From: Pseudescherichia sp031979925
Lineage (GTDB): Bacteria; Pseudomonadota; Gammaproteobacteria; Enterobacterales; Enterobacteriaceae
DNA length: 64,000 nucleotides
Reading direction: 5' to 3'
Assembly (NCBI RefSeq): GCF_031979925.1
Contig: NZ_DALZFB010000007.1
Location: forward strand, 62,001-126,000
Both the position numbers and the translations under genes were made by a program. Shown one piece after another: positions 43,099 through 52,788 of the stretch. Below the pieces are notes generated by a model, which was not told where the DNA came from, ran no database searches, and saw nothing but the letters and a program-made list of their open reading frames with translations. How positions within the stretch are numbered: the first letter of the stretch is position 1; the number at the start of each line of letters is the position of its first letter.

Positions 43099-43605
43099 TC
43101 ACGCCAGCGATTTTAACATCCGCACTTCACAGTCGACGTGCCCGGTGCAGCCCAGCGGTCCGTCGATGTGTTCAAAGCCCAGATGCTCGTAGAGGCCAAT
43201 CGCCTCCTTCAGGAAAGCGGTAGTCTCCAGATAGCAGCGGGTAAAACCCTGCGCACGAGCGTGATCCAGCGCGGCGAGCGCCAGCTTTTTCGCCATCCCT
43301 TTGCCGCGTACGGCGGGCAGGAAGTACATCTTCTGCAATTCACAGATATCGGGTTCGCTGCACTGGAGCGGTGCGATGCCGCCGCCGCCCACTACCTGGC
43401 CATCCTGCTCAATCACCCAGTAGGCATGGCCCGGCTGGCTATAGAGGGCGTACAGCTCGTCAAGGTTGGGATCGGCCACGGTATAGCCCTTGTCGGCGGT
43501 CAGGCCATACTCCGCTGAAACCTGGCGAATAACGGCGGCGATAGCCGCGTTGTCTTCAGGCGTGATGCGGCGCATGTGCAGTTGAGTGGCAGTTGCAACA
43601 TTCAT
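43099..43605 (-). CDS. yjgM: GNAT-family N-acetyltransferase YjgM
   Basis: This 168-residue GNAT acetyltransferase has the acetyl-CoA-binding signature YFLPAVRGKGMAKKLALAAL at about residues 92-111. It is nearly collinear with E. coli YjgM, differing mainly at the N-terminus. The substrate is not known with certainty. It lies between miaE and valS. The yjgN gene found beside it in E. coli is absent. Confidence 0.9.
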   Translation of the reverse strand: MNVATATQLHMRRITPEDNAAIAAVIRQVSAEYGLTADKGYTVADPNLDELYALYSQPGHAYWVIEQDGQVVGGGGIAPLQCSEPDICELQKMYFLPAVRGKGMAKKLALAALDHARAQGFTRCYLETTAFLKEAIGLYEHLGFEHIDGPLGCTGHVDCEVRMLKSLA

Positions 43606-43628
43606 GGTGAGGCTCTTTGTTGATAAGA

Positions 43629-43653
43629 GCCCCTTACCAGAGAGGTAAGGGGC
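43629..43653 (-). terminator. Terminator of holC-valS
   Basis: A perfect 10-bp stem (GCCCCTTACC / GGTAAGGGGC) with a 5-nt loop follows valS on the minus strand, with a modest T-rich tail. Confidence 0.75.
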
Positions 43654-43661
43654 GGACGTGA

Positions 43662-46517
43662 TTACAGCGCGCTGATAACGCCCTGCTGCTCGACGAGTTT
43701 GGTTTTCGCTTCGGCCAGGCTGCTCAGACGCTCACGCTCTTTGGCAACCACGGCTTCCGGCGCGCGCGCCACGAAGCCTTCGTTACCCAGTTTGCTCTCG
43801 ATACGACCGATCTCTGCTTCAACCTTAGCAACTTCTTTCGCCAGACGCTCCAGCTCGGCAGCCTTGTCGATCAGGCCAGCCATCGGGATCAGCAGCTCTG
43901 CGCCGTCGATGATCTTGGTCACGGAGACCGGACCTTTATCATCGGCAGGCAGCAGGGTGATGCTCTCCAGACGCGCCAGGGTCTGCAGGAAGCTGCGGTT
44001 GTCGTTCACACGACGTGCCGCATCGCTGCTGCAGCCGCGCAGCAGCAGCTCCAGCGGTTTAGCCGGGGAGAGGTTCATCTCGGCGCGGATGTTACGCACC
44101 GCGACAATCGCCTGCTTCAGCCACTCGGTATCCGCTACCGCGGCTTCATCAACCTGGGCGGCATCGAACGCCGGGAACGGTTGCAGCATGATGGTGTTAG
44201 CGGTGTTACCGGTAAGCACCTTCACGCGCTGCCAGATGGTTTCAGTAATGAACGGGATGATCGGATGCGCCAGACGCAGCAGACCTTCCAGCACCGTGAC
44301 CAGGGTGTTGCGCGTGCCGCGCAGTTCCGCTTCAGAGCCACCGTTCATCACCGGCTTGGTCAGCTCCAGATACCAGTCACAGAACTGGTTCCAGGTAAAC
44401 TCATACAGGATGCCCGCAGCAATATCGAAGCGGTAGCTGTCCAGCGCTTCACGGAAGGCTTTCACCGTCTGGTTGAACTCGGCACGGATCCAGCGATCCG
44501 CCAGGGAGAGGGTCATCTCGCCGCCGTTGAAGCCGCAATCCTGCTCTTCGGTGTTCATCAGCACAAAGCGGCTGGCGTTCCACAGCTTGTTACAGAAGTT
44601 ACGGTAGCCTTCCAGGCGCTTCATATCCCAGTTGATGTCGCGGCCGGTAGAGGCCAGCGCCGCCAGGGTAAAGCGCAGGGCGTCGGTGCCGTGCGGCTCA
44701 ATACCGTTCGGGAACTGCTTCTCGGTGCGCTTAGCAATTTTCTCTGCCAGCTGCGGCTGCATCATGTTGCCGGTACGCTTCTCCAGCAGATCCGCCAGAG
44801 AGATACCGTCCACCATATCCAGCGGATCGATAACGTTGCCCTTGGATTTGGACATCTTCTGGCCTTCGTCGTCGCGGATCAGACCGGTCATGTAGATGGT
44901 CTTGAACGGGATCTGCGGCTTGCCGTCTTCATCTTTGATGAAGTGCATGGTCATCATGATCATGCGGGCGATCCAGAAGAAGATGATGTCAAAGCCGGAG
45001 ACCATCACGCTGGTTGGGTGGAACTGACGCAGAGCGTCGGTGTTCTCCGGCCAGCCGAGGGTAGAGAAGGTCCATAGCGCGGAGGAGAACCAGGTGTCCA
45101 GCACGTCTTCGTCCTGGCGCAGGGCGACGTCGGCGCTCAGGTTATTCTCCTGACGCACTTCCTCTTCCGTACGGCCAACAAAGACGTTGCCTTCGTTGTC
45201 GTACCAGGCCGGGATACGGTGGCCCCACCACAGCTGACGGGAGATACACCAGTCCTGAATATCGCGCATCCAGGAGAAGTACATGTTCTCGTACTGCTTC
45301 GGCACGAACTGAATGTCGCCGTTCTCAACCGCTTCCACAGCCGGTTTCGCCAGCACGTCGGCACGGACGTACCACTGGTCGGTCAGCATCGGCTCGATCA
45401 CCACGCCGCCACGGTCGCCGTACGGTACGGTCAGGTCGTGCGGTTTAATCTCTTCCAGCAGACCAAGAGCGTCAATGGCAGCCACCACCGCTTTACGCGC
45501 GGCAAAGCGCTCGAGATTCTGGAACTCCGCCGGGATCTCGCTGGAGTAGACGTCGGTTTCGTTGCCTTTGGTGTCGTACACCTCTGCGCTTTCACGGATA
45601 TCGCCGTCAAAGGTCAGGATGTTGATCATCGGCAGGGCGTGACGACGGCCCACTTCGTAGTCGTTAAAGTCGTGCGCCGGGGTGATCTTCACGCAGCCGG
45701 TGCCTTTCTCCATGTCGGCGTGCTCGTCGCCCACAATCGGAATGCGACGGTTAACCAGCGGCAGCACCACAAATTTGCCGATCAGATCTTTGTAGCGCGG
45801 ATCTTCCGGGTTCACCGCGACGCCGGTATCCCCCAGCAGGGTCTCCGGACGGGTGGTGGCGACCACCAGATAATCTTTACCGTCAGCGGTTTTTGCACCG
45901 TCGGCCAGCGGGTAGCGGATGTGCCACATGGAACCTTTCGATTCGCGGTTCTCGACTTCCAGGTCGGAAATCGCGGTACGCAGCTTCGGATCCCAGTTTA
46001 CCAGGCGCTTGCCACGGTAGATCAGATCTTCTTTATAAAGGCGAACGAACACCTCTTTCACGGCGTTGGAGAGGCCTTCGTCCATGGTGAAGCGCTCGCG
46101 CTCCCAGTCCACGGAGTTGCCGAGACGGCGCATCTGGCGGGTGATGGTGCCGCCGGACTCTGCCTTCCACTGCCAGATTTTATCGATGAAGGCGTCGCGA
46201 CCGTAGTCGTGGCGGGTTTTCCCCTCTTCAGCGGCAATTTTACGCTCAACCACCATCTGGGTAGCGATACCCGCATGGTCGGTACCGGCCTGCCACAGGG
46301 TGTTTTTACCCTGCATGCGCTGGTAGCGGATCATGGTATCCATGATGGTCTGCTGGAAGGCGTGGCCCATATGCAAACTGCCGGTCACGTTCGGCGGCGG
46401 GATCATGATGCAGAAGCTCTCCTGGCTCTCATCGCCATTCGGTTTGAAGTAGCCCTGCTGCTCCCAGTGCTCGTAAAGCGGCTGTTCGATATCTTGGGGG
46501 TTATATGTCTTTTCCAT
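43662..46517 (-). CDS. valS: Valyl-tRNA synthetase
   Basis: This class Ia synthetase charges tRNA-Val and edits misactivated threonine. The 951 residues equal E. coli ValS. The HIGH-type motif is HMGH in PNVTGSLHMGHAF near residue 44, and the KMSKS loop is QKMSKSKGNV. The C-terminal coiled coil (LERLAKEVAKVEAEIGRIE) that grips tRNA is present. Its ATG overlaps the holC stop by one base. Confidence 0.97.
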   Translation of the reverse strand: MEKTYNPQDIEQPLYEHWEQQGYFKPNGDESQESFCIMIPPPNVTGSLHMGHAFQQTIMDTMIRYQRMQGKNTLWQAGTDHAGIATQMVVERKIAAEEGKTRHDYGRDAFIDKIWQWKAESGGTITRQMRRLGNSVDWERERFTMDEGLSNAVKEVFVRLYKEDLIYRGKRLVNWDPKLRTAISDLEVENRESKGSMWHIRYPLADGAKTADGKDYLVVATTRPETLLGDTGVAVNPEDPRYKDLIGKFVVLPLVNRRIPIVGDEHADMEKGTGCVKITPAHDFNDYEVGRRHALPMINILTFDGDIRESAEVYDTKGNETDVYSSEIPAEFQNLERFAARKAVVAAIDALGLLEEIKPHDLTVPYGDRGGVVIEPMLTDQWYVRADVLAKPAVEAVENGDIQFVPKQYENMYFSWMRDIQDWCISRQLWWGHRIPAWYDNEGNVFVGRTEEEVRQENNLSADVALRQDEDVLDTWFSSALWTFSTLGWPENTDALRQFHPTSVMVSGFDIIFFWIARMIMMTMHFIKDEDGKPQIPFKTIYMTGLIRDDEGQKMSKSKGNVIDPLDMVDGISLADLLEKRTGNMMQPQLAEKIAKRTEKQFPNGIEPHGTDALRFTLAALASTGRDINWDMKRLEGYRNFCNKLWNASRFVLMNTEEQDCGFNGGEMTLSLADRWIRAEFNQTVKAFREALDSYRFDIAAGILYEFTWNQFCDWYLELTKPVMNGGSEAELRGTRNTLVTVLEGLLRLAHPIIPFITETIWQRVKVLTGNTANTIMLQPFPAFDAAQVDEAAVADTEWLKQAIVAVRNIRAEMNLSPAKPLELLLRGCSSDAARRVNDNRSFLQTLARLESITLLPADDKGPVSVTKIIDGAELLIPMAGLIDKAAELERLAKEVAKVEAEIGRIESKLGNEGFVARAPEAVVAKERERLSSLAEAKTKLVEQQGVISAL

Positions 46518-46960
46518 TATTTCCAGGTTGCCGTGTTCAGGTTGAAACCAGCCAGGCGATAGGCCTTATAGCGTTCGCGAGCCAGTTGTTTCAGAGTTTC
46601 TTCGTGAGGAACGAAGTCTACCACTTCTGTGAAAGCGGTGGCAAAATCTGCAAAGTTCGCCCGCAGGCTGATCAGCAGATCGCGCGGACTGCTGTTGCGC
46701 TTCTGCGGCCAGGCGATCTCTACCGGCGCACCGCCGCGTGGGCCTTCGCCTGCCAGATTATGCGGCACAAAGCTCTCCGCCGGACGCGCCCACAGGGCCT
46801 CGTCAAGGCGAATCGCCTGCCGCTCATCTTCGCAGGCGATGAGGATACGCTTGCCTGCGCGCCAACGTTCTGCGGCAATCTCACACACCAGTTGTTCAAC
46901 GGCGCTTAAGCCATCCTGCTGCGTGTCATTGTCCAGAAGGTAGAACGTTGCATTCTTCAT
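46517..46960 (-). CDS. holC: DNA polymerase III chi subunit
   Basis: Chi links the clamp loader (through psi, HolD) to single-stranded DNA-binding protein. The 147 residues match E. coli HolC, beginning MKNATFYLLDNDTQQ. Residues 57-75 hold RPAESFVPHNLAGEGPRGG, a typical HolC stretch. It is co-transcribed with valS through a one-base stop/start overlap. A REP separates it from pepA. Confidence 0.95.
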   Translation of the reverse strand: MKNATFYLLDNDTQQDGLSAVEQLVCEIAAERWRAGKRILIACEDERQAIRLDEALWARPAESFVPHNLAGEGPRGGAPVEIAWPQKRNSSPRDLLISLRANFADFATAFTEVVDFVPHEETLKQLARERYKAYRLAGFNLNTATWK

Positions 46961-46994
46961 ATATGGGGCTTCTTGTGGTCACTTTAAATGCGAA

Positions 46995-47024
46995 GCCGGG
47001 TGGCGCTACGCGTACCCGGCCTAC
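46995..47024. repeat. REP element between pepA and holC
   Basis: A single REP unit, GCCGGGTGGCGCTACGCG-TACCCGGCCTAC, lies in the 84-bp gap between these same-strand genes. Confidence 0.8.
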
Positions 47025-47044
47025 AATTTACTGCTGTATTACGC

Positions 47045-48556
47045 TTACTCTTCGCCATTAAAACCGGCGCGGTTCAGCAGGAACTGCGACAGCAGGGCGA
47101 CAGGACGGCCGGTTGCGCCTTTGGCTTTGCCGGAGCGCCATGCGGTACCGGCGATATCGAGGTGCGCCCAGTTGTACTTCCGGGTAAAGCGCGACAGGAA
47201 GCAGCCGGCGGTGATCGCGCCGCCAGGACGCCCGCCAATGTTGGCCATGTCGGCAAAGTTCGACTCCAGCTGCTCGTAGTACTCGTCGCTCAGCGGCAGA
47301 CGCCATGCGCGATCGCCCGCCTGCTCGGAGGCGCCGATCAGCTCGTGGGCCAGCGGGTTGTGGTTCGACATCAGGCCGGTGATGTGGTGGCCGAGGGCAA
47401 TCACGCACGCGCCGGTCAGGGTCGCGATGTCAATCACCAGCTCCGGATCGAAGCGCTCAACGTAGGTCAGGACGTCGCACAGCACCAGACGTCCTTCGGC
47501 ATCGGTGTTCAGCACTTCCACGGTCTGGCCGGACATGGTGGTCAGGACGTCGCCTGGACGGAAGGCGCGGCCACCGGGCATGTTCTCACAGCCCGCCAGT
47601 ACGCCCACCACGTTCAGCGGCAGCTTCAGCTCGGCGACCATGCGCATCACGCCGTAGACCGCCGCCGCGCCGCACATGTCGTACTTCATCTCATCCATGC
47701 CTTCGGCTGGCTTGATGGAGATGCCGCCGGAGTCAAAGGTCAGCCCTTTACCCACCAGCACAATCGGACGCGCGTCGGCATCGCTGCTGCCCTTGTACTC
47801 GATGACCGACATCAGGGATTCATTCTGCGAACCCTGGCCCACTGCCAGGTAGGAGTGCATCCCCAGCTCGCGCATCTGCTGCTCGCCGATGACCCGGGTG
47901 GTGATGTTCTCGCTGTTGGAGTCCGCCAGCTGGCGCGCCTGCGACGCGAGGTAGCCCGCGTTACAGATATTGGGCGGCATGTTGCTGAGATCTTTCGCCG
48001 CTTTAATGCCACAGGCGATCGCCAGACCGTGCTGAATGGCACGTTCGCCGCTGGTCAACTCCCGGCGGGTGGGGACGTTGAAGACCATCTTGCGCAGCGG
48101 ACGACGCGGCTCGGATTTGTTGGTTTTCAGCTGATCGAAGCTGTAGAGCGTCTCTTTTGCCGTCTCTACCGCCTGGCGCACTTTCCAGTAGGTGTTGCGT
48201 CCTTTAACGTGCAGTTCGGTCAGGAAGCAGACCGCCTCCATCGAGCCGGTATCATTCAGCGTATTAATGGTTTTCTGAATAACCTGCTTGTACTGGCGCT
48301 CGTCCAGCTCACGCTCTTTCCCACAACCAATCAGCAAAATGCGCTCTGACAGGACGTTAGGAACATGGTGCAGCAACAACGTCTGTCCCGGCTTGCCTTC
48401 CAGCTCTCCACGGCGCAGCAGCGCGCTGATGTAGCCGTCGCTGATCTTATCGAGCTGCTCGGCGATAGGGGAGAGCCGGCGCGGTTCAAACACGCCAACC
48501 ACGATGCAGGCACTCCGCTGTTTCTCCGGGCTACCGCTTTTTACACTGAACTCCAT
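47045..48556 (-). CDS. pepA: Leucyl aminopeptidase / DNA-binding PepA (XerA)
   Basis: PepA is a hexameric M17 aminopeptidase with two zinc ions, and also a DNA-binding accessory factor for Xer recombination and carAB control. The 503 residues match E. coli. The metal site motif NTDAEGRLVL is at about residues 351-360, with GKGLTFDSGGISIK for the first lysine/aspartate ligands. The N-terminal DNA-binding domain is intact. It diverges from lptF across 256 bases that hold both promoters. Confidence 0.96.
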   Translation of the reverse strand: MEFSVKSGSPEKQRSACIVVGVFEPRRLSPIAEQLDKISDGYISALLRRGELEGKPGQTLLLHHVPNVLSERILLIGCGKERELDERQYKQVIQKTINTLNDTGSMEAVCFLTELHVKGRNTYWKVRQAVETAKETLYSFDQLKTNKSEPRRPLRKMVFNVPTRRELTSGERAIQHGLAIACGIKAAKDLSNMPPNICNAGYLASQARQLADSNSENITTRVIGEQQMRELGMHSYLAVGQGSQNESLMSVIEYKGSSDADARPIVLVGKGLTFDSGGISIKPAEGMDEMKYDMCGAAAVYGVMRMVAELKLPLNVVGVLAGCENMPGGRAFRPGDVLTTMSGQTVEVLNTDAEGRLVLCDVLTYVERFDPELVIDIATLTGACVIALGHHITGLMSNHNPLAHELIGASEQAGDRAWRLPLSDEYYEQLESNFADMANIGGRPGGAITAGCFLSRFTRKYNWAHLDIAGTAWRSGKAKGATGRPVALLSQFLLNRAGFNGEE

Positions 48557-48812
48557 GCACTACGCTCCTGAATCTTAAAGACAACAGCCGGGGCTACGGA
48601 TAGAATTGCAAGCTTTCGTAACTCATGTCCGCTGTTGCGGTGACTTCGTGTTAATCTTAGTTCGACACGTCAGAACATATCCTGAAACGTGCATCCGCTG
48701 AGTTTCTTATATCTTAGCGATGCTTTCGACGACTCAAGAGAATAAATGACGTTTAAGCCATGAAACAAGCGATTTTCCTGCAAAAAGACGGGTTTTTACG
48801 GGCGTATTTATA

Positions 48813-49913
48813 GTGATAATCATAAGATATCTGGTTCGGGAGACGCTAAAAAGTCAACTTGCGATCTTATTCATCCTGCTTCTGATCTTCTTCTGTCAGA
48901 AATTGGTGCGGATCTTAGGCGCAGCCGTTGACGGTGATATCCCGACAAATCTGGTGCTCTCCTTACTGGGGCTGGGCGTACCTGAAATGGCGCAGCTGAT
49001 CCTGCCGCTTAGCCTCTTCCTTGGGCTGCTGATGACGTTTGGCAAGCTCTATACCGACAGCGAAATCACGGTGATGCACGCCTGCGGCCTGAGCAAGGCC
49101 GTGCTGGTGAAGGCTGCGATGGTGCTGGTCATCTTCACCGGCATTCTGGCCGCCGTTAACGTGATGTGGGCCGGGCCGTGGTCCTCTCGTCATCAGGACG
49201 AGGTGCTGGCAGAGGCCAAAGCCAACCCTGGCATGGCGGCGCTGGCCCAGGGCCAGTTCCAGCAGGCTACCGACGGCAACTCGGTGCTGTTTATCGAGAG
49301 CGTGAGCGGCAGCAGCTTCCACGACGTCTTCCTCGCGCAGCTGCGCCCTAAAGGCAACGCCCGCCCATCGGTGGTTGTCGCCGACTCCGGCCAGCTGGCA
49401 CAGCGTAAAGATGGCTCGCAGGTTGTCACCCTCACCAAGGGAACGCGCTTCGAAGGCACCGCGCTGCTGCGCGACTTCCGCATCACCGACTTCCAGGACT
49501 ACCAGGCGATCGTTGGTCATCAGGCGGTGGCGCTGGATCCGGACGATACCGAGCAGATGGACATGCGCACCCTGATGCGCACCGACACGCCGCGGGCGAG
49601 CGCGGAGCTGCACTGGCGCTTAACCCTCATCTTCGCCGTATTCGTGATGGCGCTGATGGTGGTGCCGCTCAGCGTGGTTAACCCGCGCCAGGGCCGTGTG
49701 CTCTCTATGCTGCCAGCAATGCTGCTCTATCTGGTCTTCTTCCTGGTGCAGACCTCGCTGAAGTCTAACGGCGGCAAGGGCAAGCTCGATCCGATGATCT
49801 GGATGTGGGCAGTTAACCTGTTCTATCTGGCATTGGCGATTGCGCTGAACCTGTGGGATACGGTGCCGATGCGCCGGATACGCGCCCGTTTCGTGCGTAA
49901 AGGAGCGTTATAA
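48813..49913 (+). CDS. lptF: LPS export permease LptF
   Basis: LptF is one of the two inner-membrane permeases of the LptB2FGC complex, which extracts lipopolysaccharide from the inner membrane. It has 366 residues from a GTG start at 48813 (MIIIRYLVRETLK, as in E. coli). Three N-terminal and three C-terminal membrane helices flank a periplasmic beta-jellyroll. Its stop overlaps the lptG ATG by one base (TAATG), so the permeases are made in equal amounts. Confidence 0.96.
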   Translation: MIIIRYLVRETLKSQLAILFILLLIFFCQKLVRILGAAVDGDIPTNLVLSLLGLGVPEMAQLILPLSLFLGLLMTFGKLYTDSEITVMHACGLSKAVLVKAAMVLVIFTGILAAVNVMWAGPWSSRHQDEVLAEAKANPGMAALAQGQFQQATDGNSVLFIESVSGSSFHDVFLAQLRPKGNARPSVVVADSGQLAQRKDGSQVVTLTKGTRFEGTALLRDFRITDFQDYQAIVGHQAVALDPDDTEQMDMRTLMRTDTPRASAELHWRLTLIFAVFVMALMVVPLSVVNPRQGRVLSMLPAMLLYLVFFLVQTSLKSNGGKGKLDPMIWMWAVNLFYLALAIALNLWDTVPMRRIRARFVRKGAL

Positions 49914-50995
49914 TGCAGGCTTTTGGCGTACTCGATCGCTATATCGGTAAGACCATTTTCACCACCATCATGATGACGCTGTTCATGCTGGTCTCTCTCT
50001 CGGGCATCATCAAGTTTGTCGATCAGCTCAAACGCGCCGGACAGGGGAGCTACGATGCGATGGGCGCGGGAATGTACACCGTGCTCAGCATTCCAAAAGA
50101 TATCCAGATCTTCTTCCCGATGGCGGCCCTGCTGGGCGCGCTGCTGGGGCTGGGGATGCTGGCCCAGCGCAGCGAGCTGGTGGTGATGCAGGCCTCCGGC
50201 TTTACCCGTTTCCAGGTGGCGCTGTCGGTCATGAAGACGGCGATCCCGCTGGTGTTGCTGACTATGGCGATTGGTGAGTGGGTCGCGCCGCAGGGCGAGC
50301 AGATGGCGCGTAACTACCGTGCTCAGGCCATCTACGGCGGCGCGATGCTCTCTACTCAACAGGGGCTGTGGGCCAAAGACGGCAACAGCTTTGTCTATAT
50401 CCAGCAGGTTTCTGGCAACAGCGAGCTGAACGGCGTAAGCATCTACAGCTTCAACGATCAGCGTCGCCTGCAGTCGGTGCGCTACGCGGCCCACGCGGCG
50501 TTTGATGAGCAGCAGAAGGTCTGGAAACTGTCGCAGGTGGACGAGTCTAACCTCCAGGATCCGAAGCAGATCACCGGCTCCCAGACCGTGAGCGGCACCT
50601 GGAAGACCAACCTGACGCCGGACAAGCTGGGCGTAGTCGCCCTGGAGCCGGATGCGCTCTCCATCAGCGGCCTGCGTGACTATGTGAAGTACCTGAAGTC
50701 AACCGGGCAGGACTCTGGCCGCTACCAGCTCAACATGTGGAGTAAAATCTTCCAGCCGCTGTCGGTGGCAGTCATGATGCTGATGGCGCTGTCGTTCATC
50801 TTTGGCCCGCTGCGCAGCGTGCCAATGGGCGTGCGGGTGGTCACCGGGATCAGCTTCGGCTTCGTCTTCTACGTGCTGGATCAGATCTTCGGCCCGCTGA
50901 CGCTGGTATACGGCATTCCGCCGATTATCGGCGCGCTGCTGCCGAGCGCTTCGTTCTTTGCCATCAGCGTCTGGCTGATGATGCGTCGGGCGTAA
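49913..50995 (+). CDS. lptG: LPS export permease LptG
   Basis: LptG is the partner permease of LptF, 360 residues with the same 3+3 helix plan around a periplasmic jellyroll. It begins MQAFGVLDRYIGKTIFTTI, as in E. coli. The gene is translationally coupled to lptF. In E. coli yjgR and the idn genes follow; here a dihydroxyacetone kinase gene follows after a hairpin. Confidence 0.96.
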   Translation: MQAFGVLDRYIGKTIFTTIMMTLFMLVSLSGIIKFVDQLKRAGQGSYDAMGAGMYTVLSIPKDIQIFFPMAALLGALLGLGMLAQRSELVVMQASGFTRFQVALSVMKTAIPLVLLTMAIGEWVAPQGEQMARNYRAQAIYGGAMLSTQQGLWAKDGNSFVYIQQVSGNSELNGVSIYSFNDQRRLQSVRYAAHAAFDEQQKVWKLSQVDESNLQDPKQITGSQTVSGTWKTNLTPDKLGVVALEPDALSISGLRDYVKYLKSTGQDSGRYQLNMWSKIFQPLSVAVMMLMALSFIFGPLRSVPMGVRVVTGISFGFVFYVLDQIFGPLTLVYGIPPIIGALLPSASFFAISVWLMMRRA

Positions 50996-51002
50996 TCTTG
51001 CC

Positions 51003-51028
51003 TCCCCCGCTCTTTTTTGGGCGGGGGA
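51003..51028 (+). terminator. Hairpin after lptG
   Basis: An 8-bp stem, TCCCCCGC / GCGGGGGA, with a T-rich 10-nt loop follows lptG. There is no strong U-tract after it, so it may be a partial terminator. Confidence 0.55.
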
Positions 51029-51103
51029 AATTGCGCTTTCATACTTTGCGCTTCGTCACACCGTCTATGCTTTCCTTACGATTAATTAACCGCTCGGGAA
51101 GCT

Positions 51104-52747
51104 ATGTCCAAATTTTTCTTCAACGACCGCAAGCAGCTGGTCAATGATGCCATCGAAGGCTTAATTATCTCCGCGCCGCACGCGAACCTGGTGCGTCTCG
51201 ATATCGATCCCGCTATCCGCATCGTTGCACGTGGCGACTGGGACAAGGGCCGCGTGGCGGTCATCTCCGGCGGCGGCTCCGGCCACGAGCCAGCCCACGC
51301 GGGCTTCGTTGGCAAAGGGATGCTCACCGCCGCCGTCTGCGGGGACGTGTTTGCCTCCCCCAGCGTCGACGCCGTGCTTAACGCCATCGTTGCCGTTACC
51401 GGCGATCGCGGCTGCCTGCTGATCGTCAAAAACTATACCGGGGACCGCCTCAACTTCGGCCTTGCGGCTGAGAAAGCCAAACGTCACGGCCTGAAGGTTG
51501 AGATGGTGATCGTCGCCGACGATATCGCCCTGCCGGATAACAAGCAGCCGCGCGGCATCGCCGGAACGGCGCTGGTGCATAAGATTGCGGGCCACGCCGC
51601 CGAGCAGGGTAAATCCCTCGGTGAGGTGCGGGCCATAGCCCAGCAGGCCAGCGACAGCGTCTGGAGCCTCGGGCTGGCGATGGAGACCTGCAACCTGCCA
51701 GGCAGCGGCGAAGAGGAGGAGAACCGCATCCAGCGCGGCAAGGTCGAGCTGGGCCTCGGCATCCACGGCGAGCCGGGTGCCAGCACCGTCGACACTCACA
51801 ACAGCAAAACCCTTATTGATACCCTCGTCGAGCCGCTGAAGGCGCAGGCGGGTAACGACCGCGTGGCGGTGCTGATCAACAACCTCGGCGGCGTCTCGGC
51901 GCTGGAGATGGCTCTGCTCACCAAAGAGCTGGCGCACTCGGCGCTGAAGGATCAGATTGCTTACCTCATCGGCCCCGCGCCGCTGGTCAGCTCCCTGGAT
52001 ATGAAAGGGTTCTCGCTCTCGCTGCTGCGCCTCAACGATGAGTTTGAGCGCGCCCTCAACGCGGACGTGGAGACCGTCGGCTGGCAAAAACCGGTGGCCT
52101 TCGCCCCGGTGCGCACGGTTAAGTACAACGCGATCACCACCGGCATCGAGACTCAGCCCTCTGATAACCCGGAGGTGAGCGCCCGGGTCAACGCTGCCAC
52201 CGAGACGCTGATTAGCCTTGAGAACCGGCTCAACGCTCTGGATGCCAAAGTCGGCGACGGCGACACCGGCTCGACCTTTGCCGAAGGGGCGCGGGATATC
52301 GCCCAGCAGCTCGAGCAAGGTAAGCTCCCGCTGGACAACAGCGCCCAGCTCTTCCAGCTCATCGGCGAGCGACTGGCGACGGTAATGGGCGGCTCCAGCG
52401 GGGTGCTGATGTCGATATTCTTCACCGCAGCCGGACAGGCGATCCACGACGGGGCCAGCATCGCCGATGCGCTGTTAAAAGGCCTCAAGCAGATGAAACA
52501 CTACGGTGGGGCAGATCTGGGAGACCGGACGCTGATCGATGCGCTACAGCCTGCCCTGGAGGCGTTACAGAGCAAGGATCTTAGCGCTGCGGTTGCGGCA
52601 GCAAAAGAGGGGGCAGAGAGCACCGCCGCGATGCAGAAAGCGGGGGCGGGGCGCTCGTCGTATGTTAACAGCGACAGCCTGACGGGCGTCACCGATCCGG
52701 GGGCAGTAGCGGTAGCCGAAGTCTTTGCTGCTTTAGTGAAGGTCTAA
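51104..52747 (+). CDS. dhaK: ATP-dependent dihydroxyacetone kinase (DhaK-DhaL fusion)
   Basis: This single-chain enzyme phosphorylates dihydroxyacetone (and possibly glyceraldehyde) with ATP, in the Citrobacter style rather than the PTS-dependent DhaKLM of E. coli. It has 547 residues. The N-terminal DhaK half has GGGSGHEPAHAGFVGKGML near residues 53-71 and the histidine that binds substrate covalently in GIHGEPGAST. The C-terminal DhaL half has KVGDGDTGSTFAEGA for Mg-ATP. No glycerol dehydrogenase or regulator is adjacent, so the inducing condition is unclear. It replaces yjgR/idn genes of the E. coli order. Confidence 0.92.
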   Translation: MSKFFFNDRKQLVNDAIEGLIISAPHANLVRLDIDPAIRIVARGDWDKGRVAVISGGGSGHEPAHAGFVGKGMLTAAVCGDVFASPSVDAVLNAIVAVTGDRGCLLIVKNYTGDRLNFGLAAEKAKRHGLKVEMVIVADDIALPDNKQPRGIAGTALVHKIAGHAAEQGKSLGEVRAIAQQASDSVWSLGLAMETCNLPGSGEEEENRIQRGKVELGLGIHGEPGASTVDTHNSKTLIDTLVEPLKAQAGNDRVAVLINNLGGVSALEMALLTKELAHSALKDQIAYLIGPAPLVSSLDMKGFSLSLLRLNDEFERALNADVETVGWQKPVAFAPVRTVKYNAITTGIETQPSDNPEVSARVNAATETLISLENRLNALDAKVGDGDTGSTFAEGARDIAQQLEQGKLPLDNSAQLFQLIGERLATVMGGSSGVLMSIFFTAAGQAIHDGASIADALLKGLKQMKHYGGADLGDRTLIDALQPALEALQSKDLSAAVAAAKEGAESTAAMQKAGAGRSSYVNSDSLTGVTDPGAVAVAEVFAALVKV

Positions 52748-52750
52748 CGG

Positions 52751-52780
52751 TAGGCCTGGCAAGCTACGCGCCGCCGGGCA
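52751..52780. repeat. REP element between dhaK and ahr
   Basis: A single degenerate REP, GTAGGCCTGGCAAGC...GCCGCCGGGC, lies between the convergent genes. Confidence 0.65.
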
Positions 52781-52788
52781 TTTACGAT

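Noticed and set aside
45219..46562. 447-codon plus-strand frame opposite valS
   Set aside because: Shadow of valS; a His/Val-rich translation is typical of the antisense of synthetase genes.
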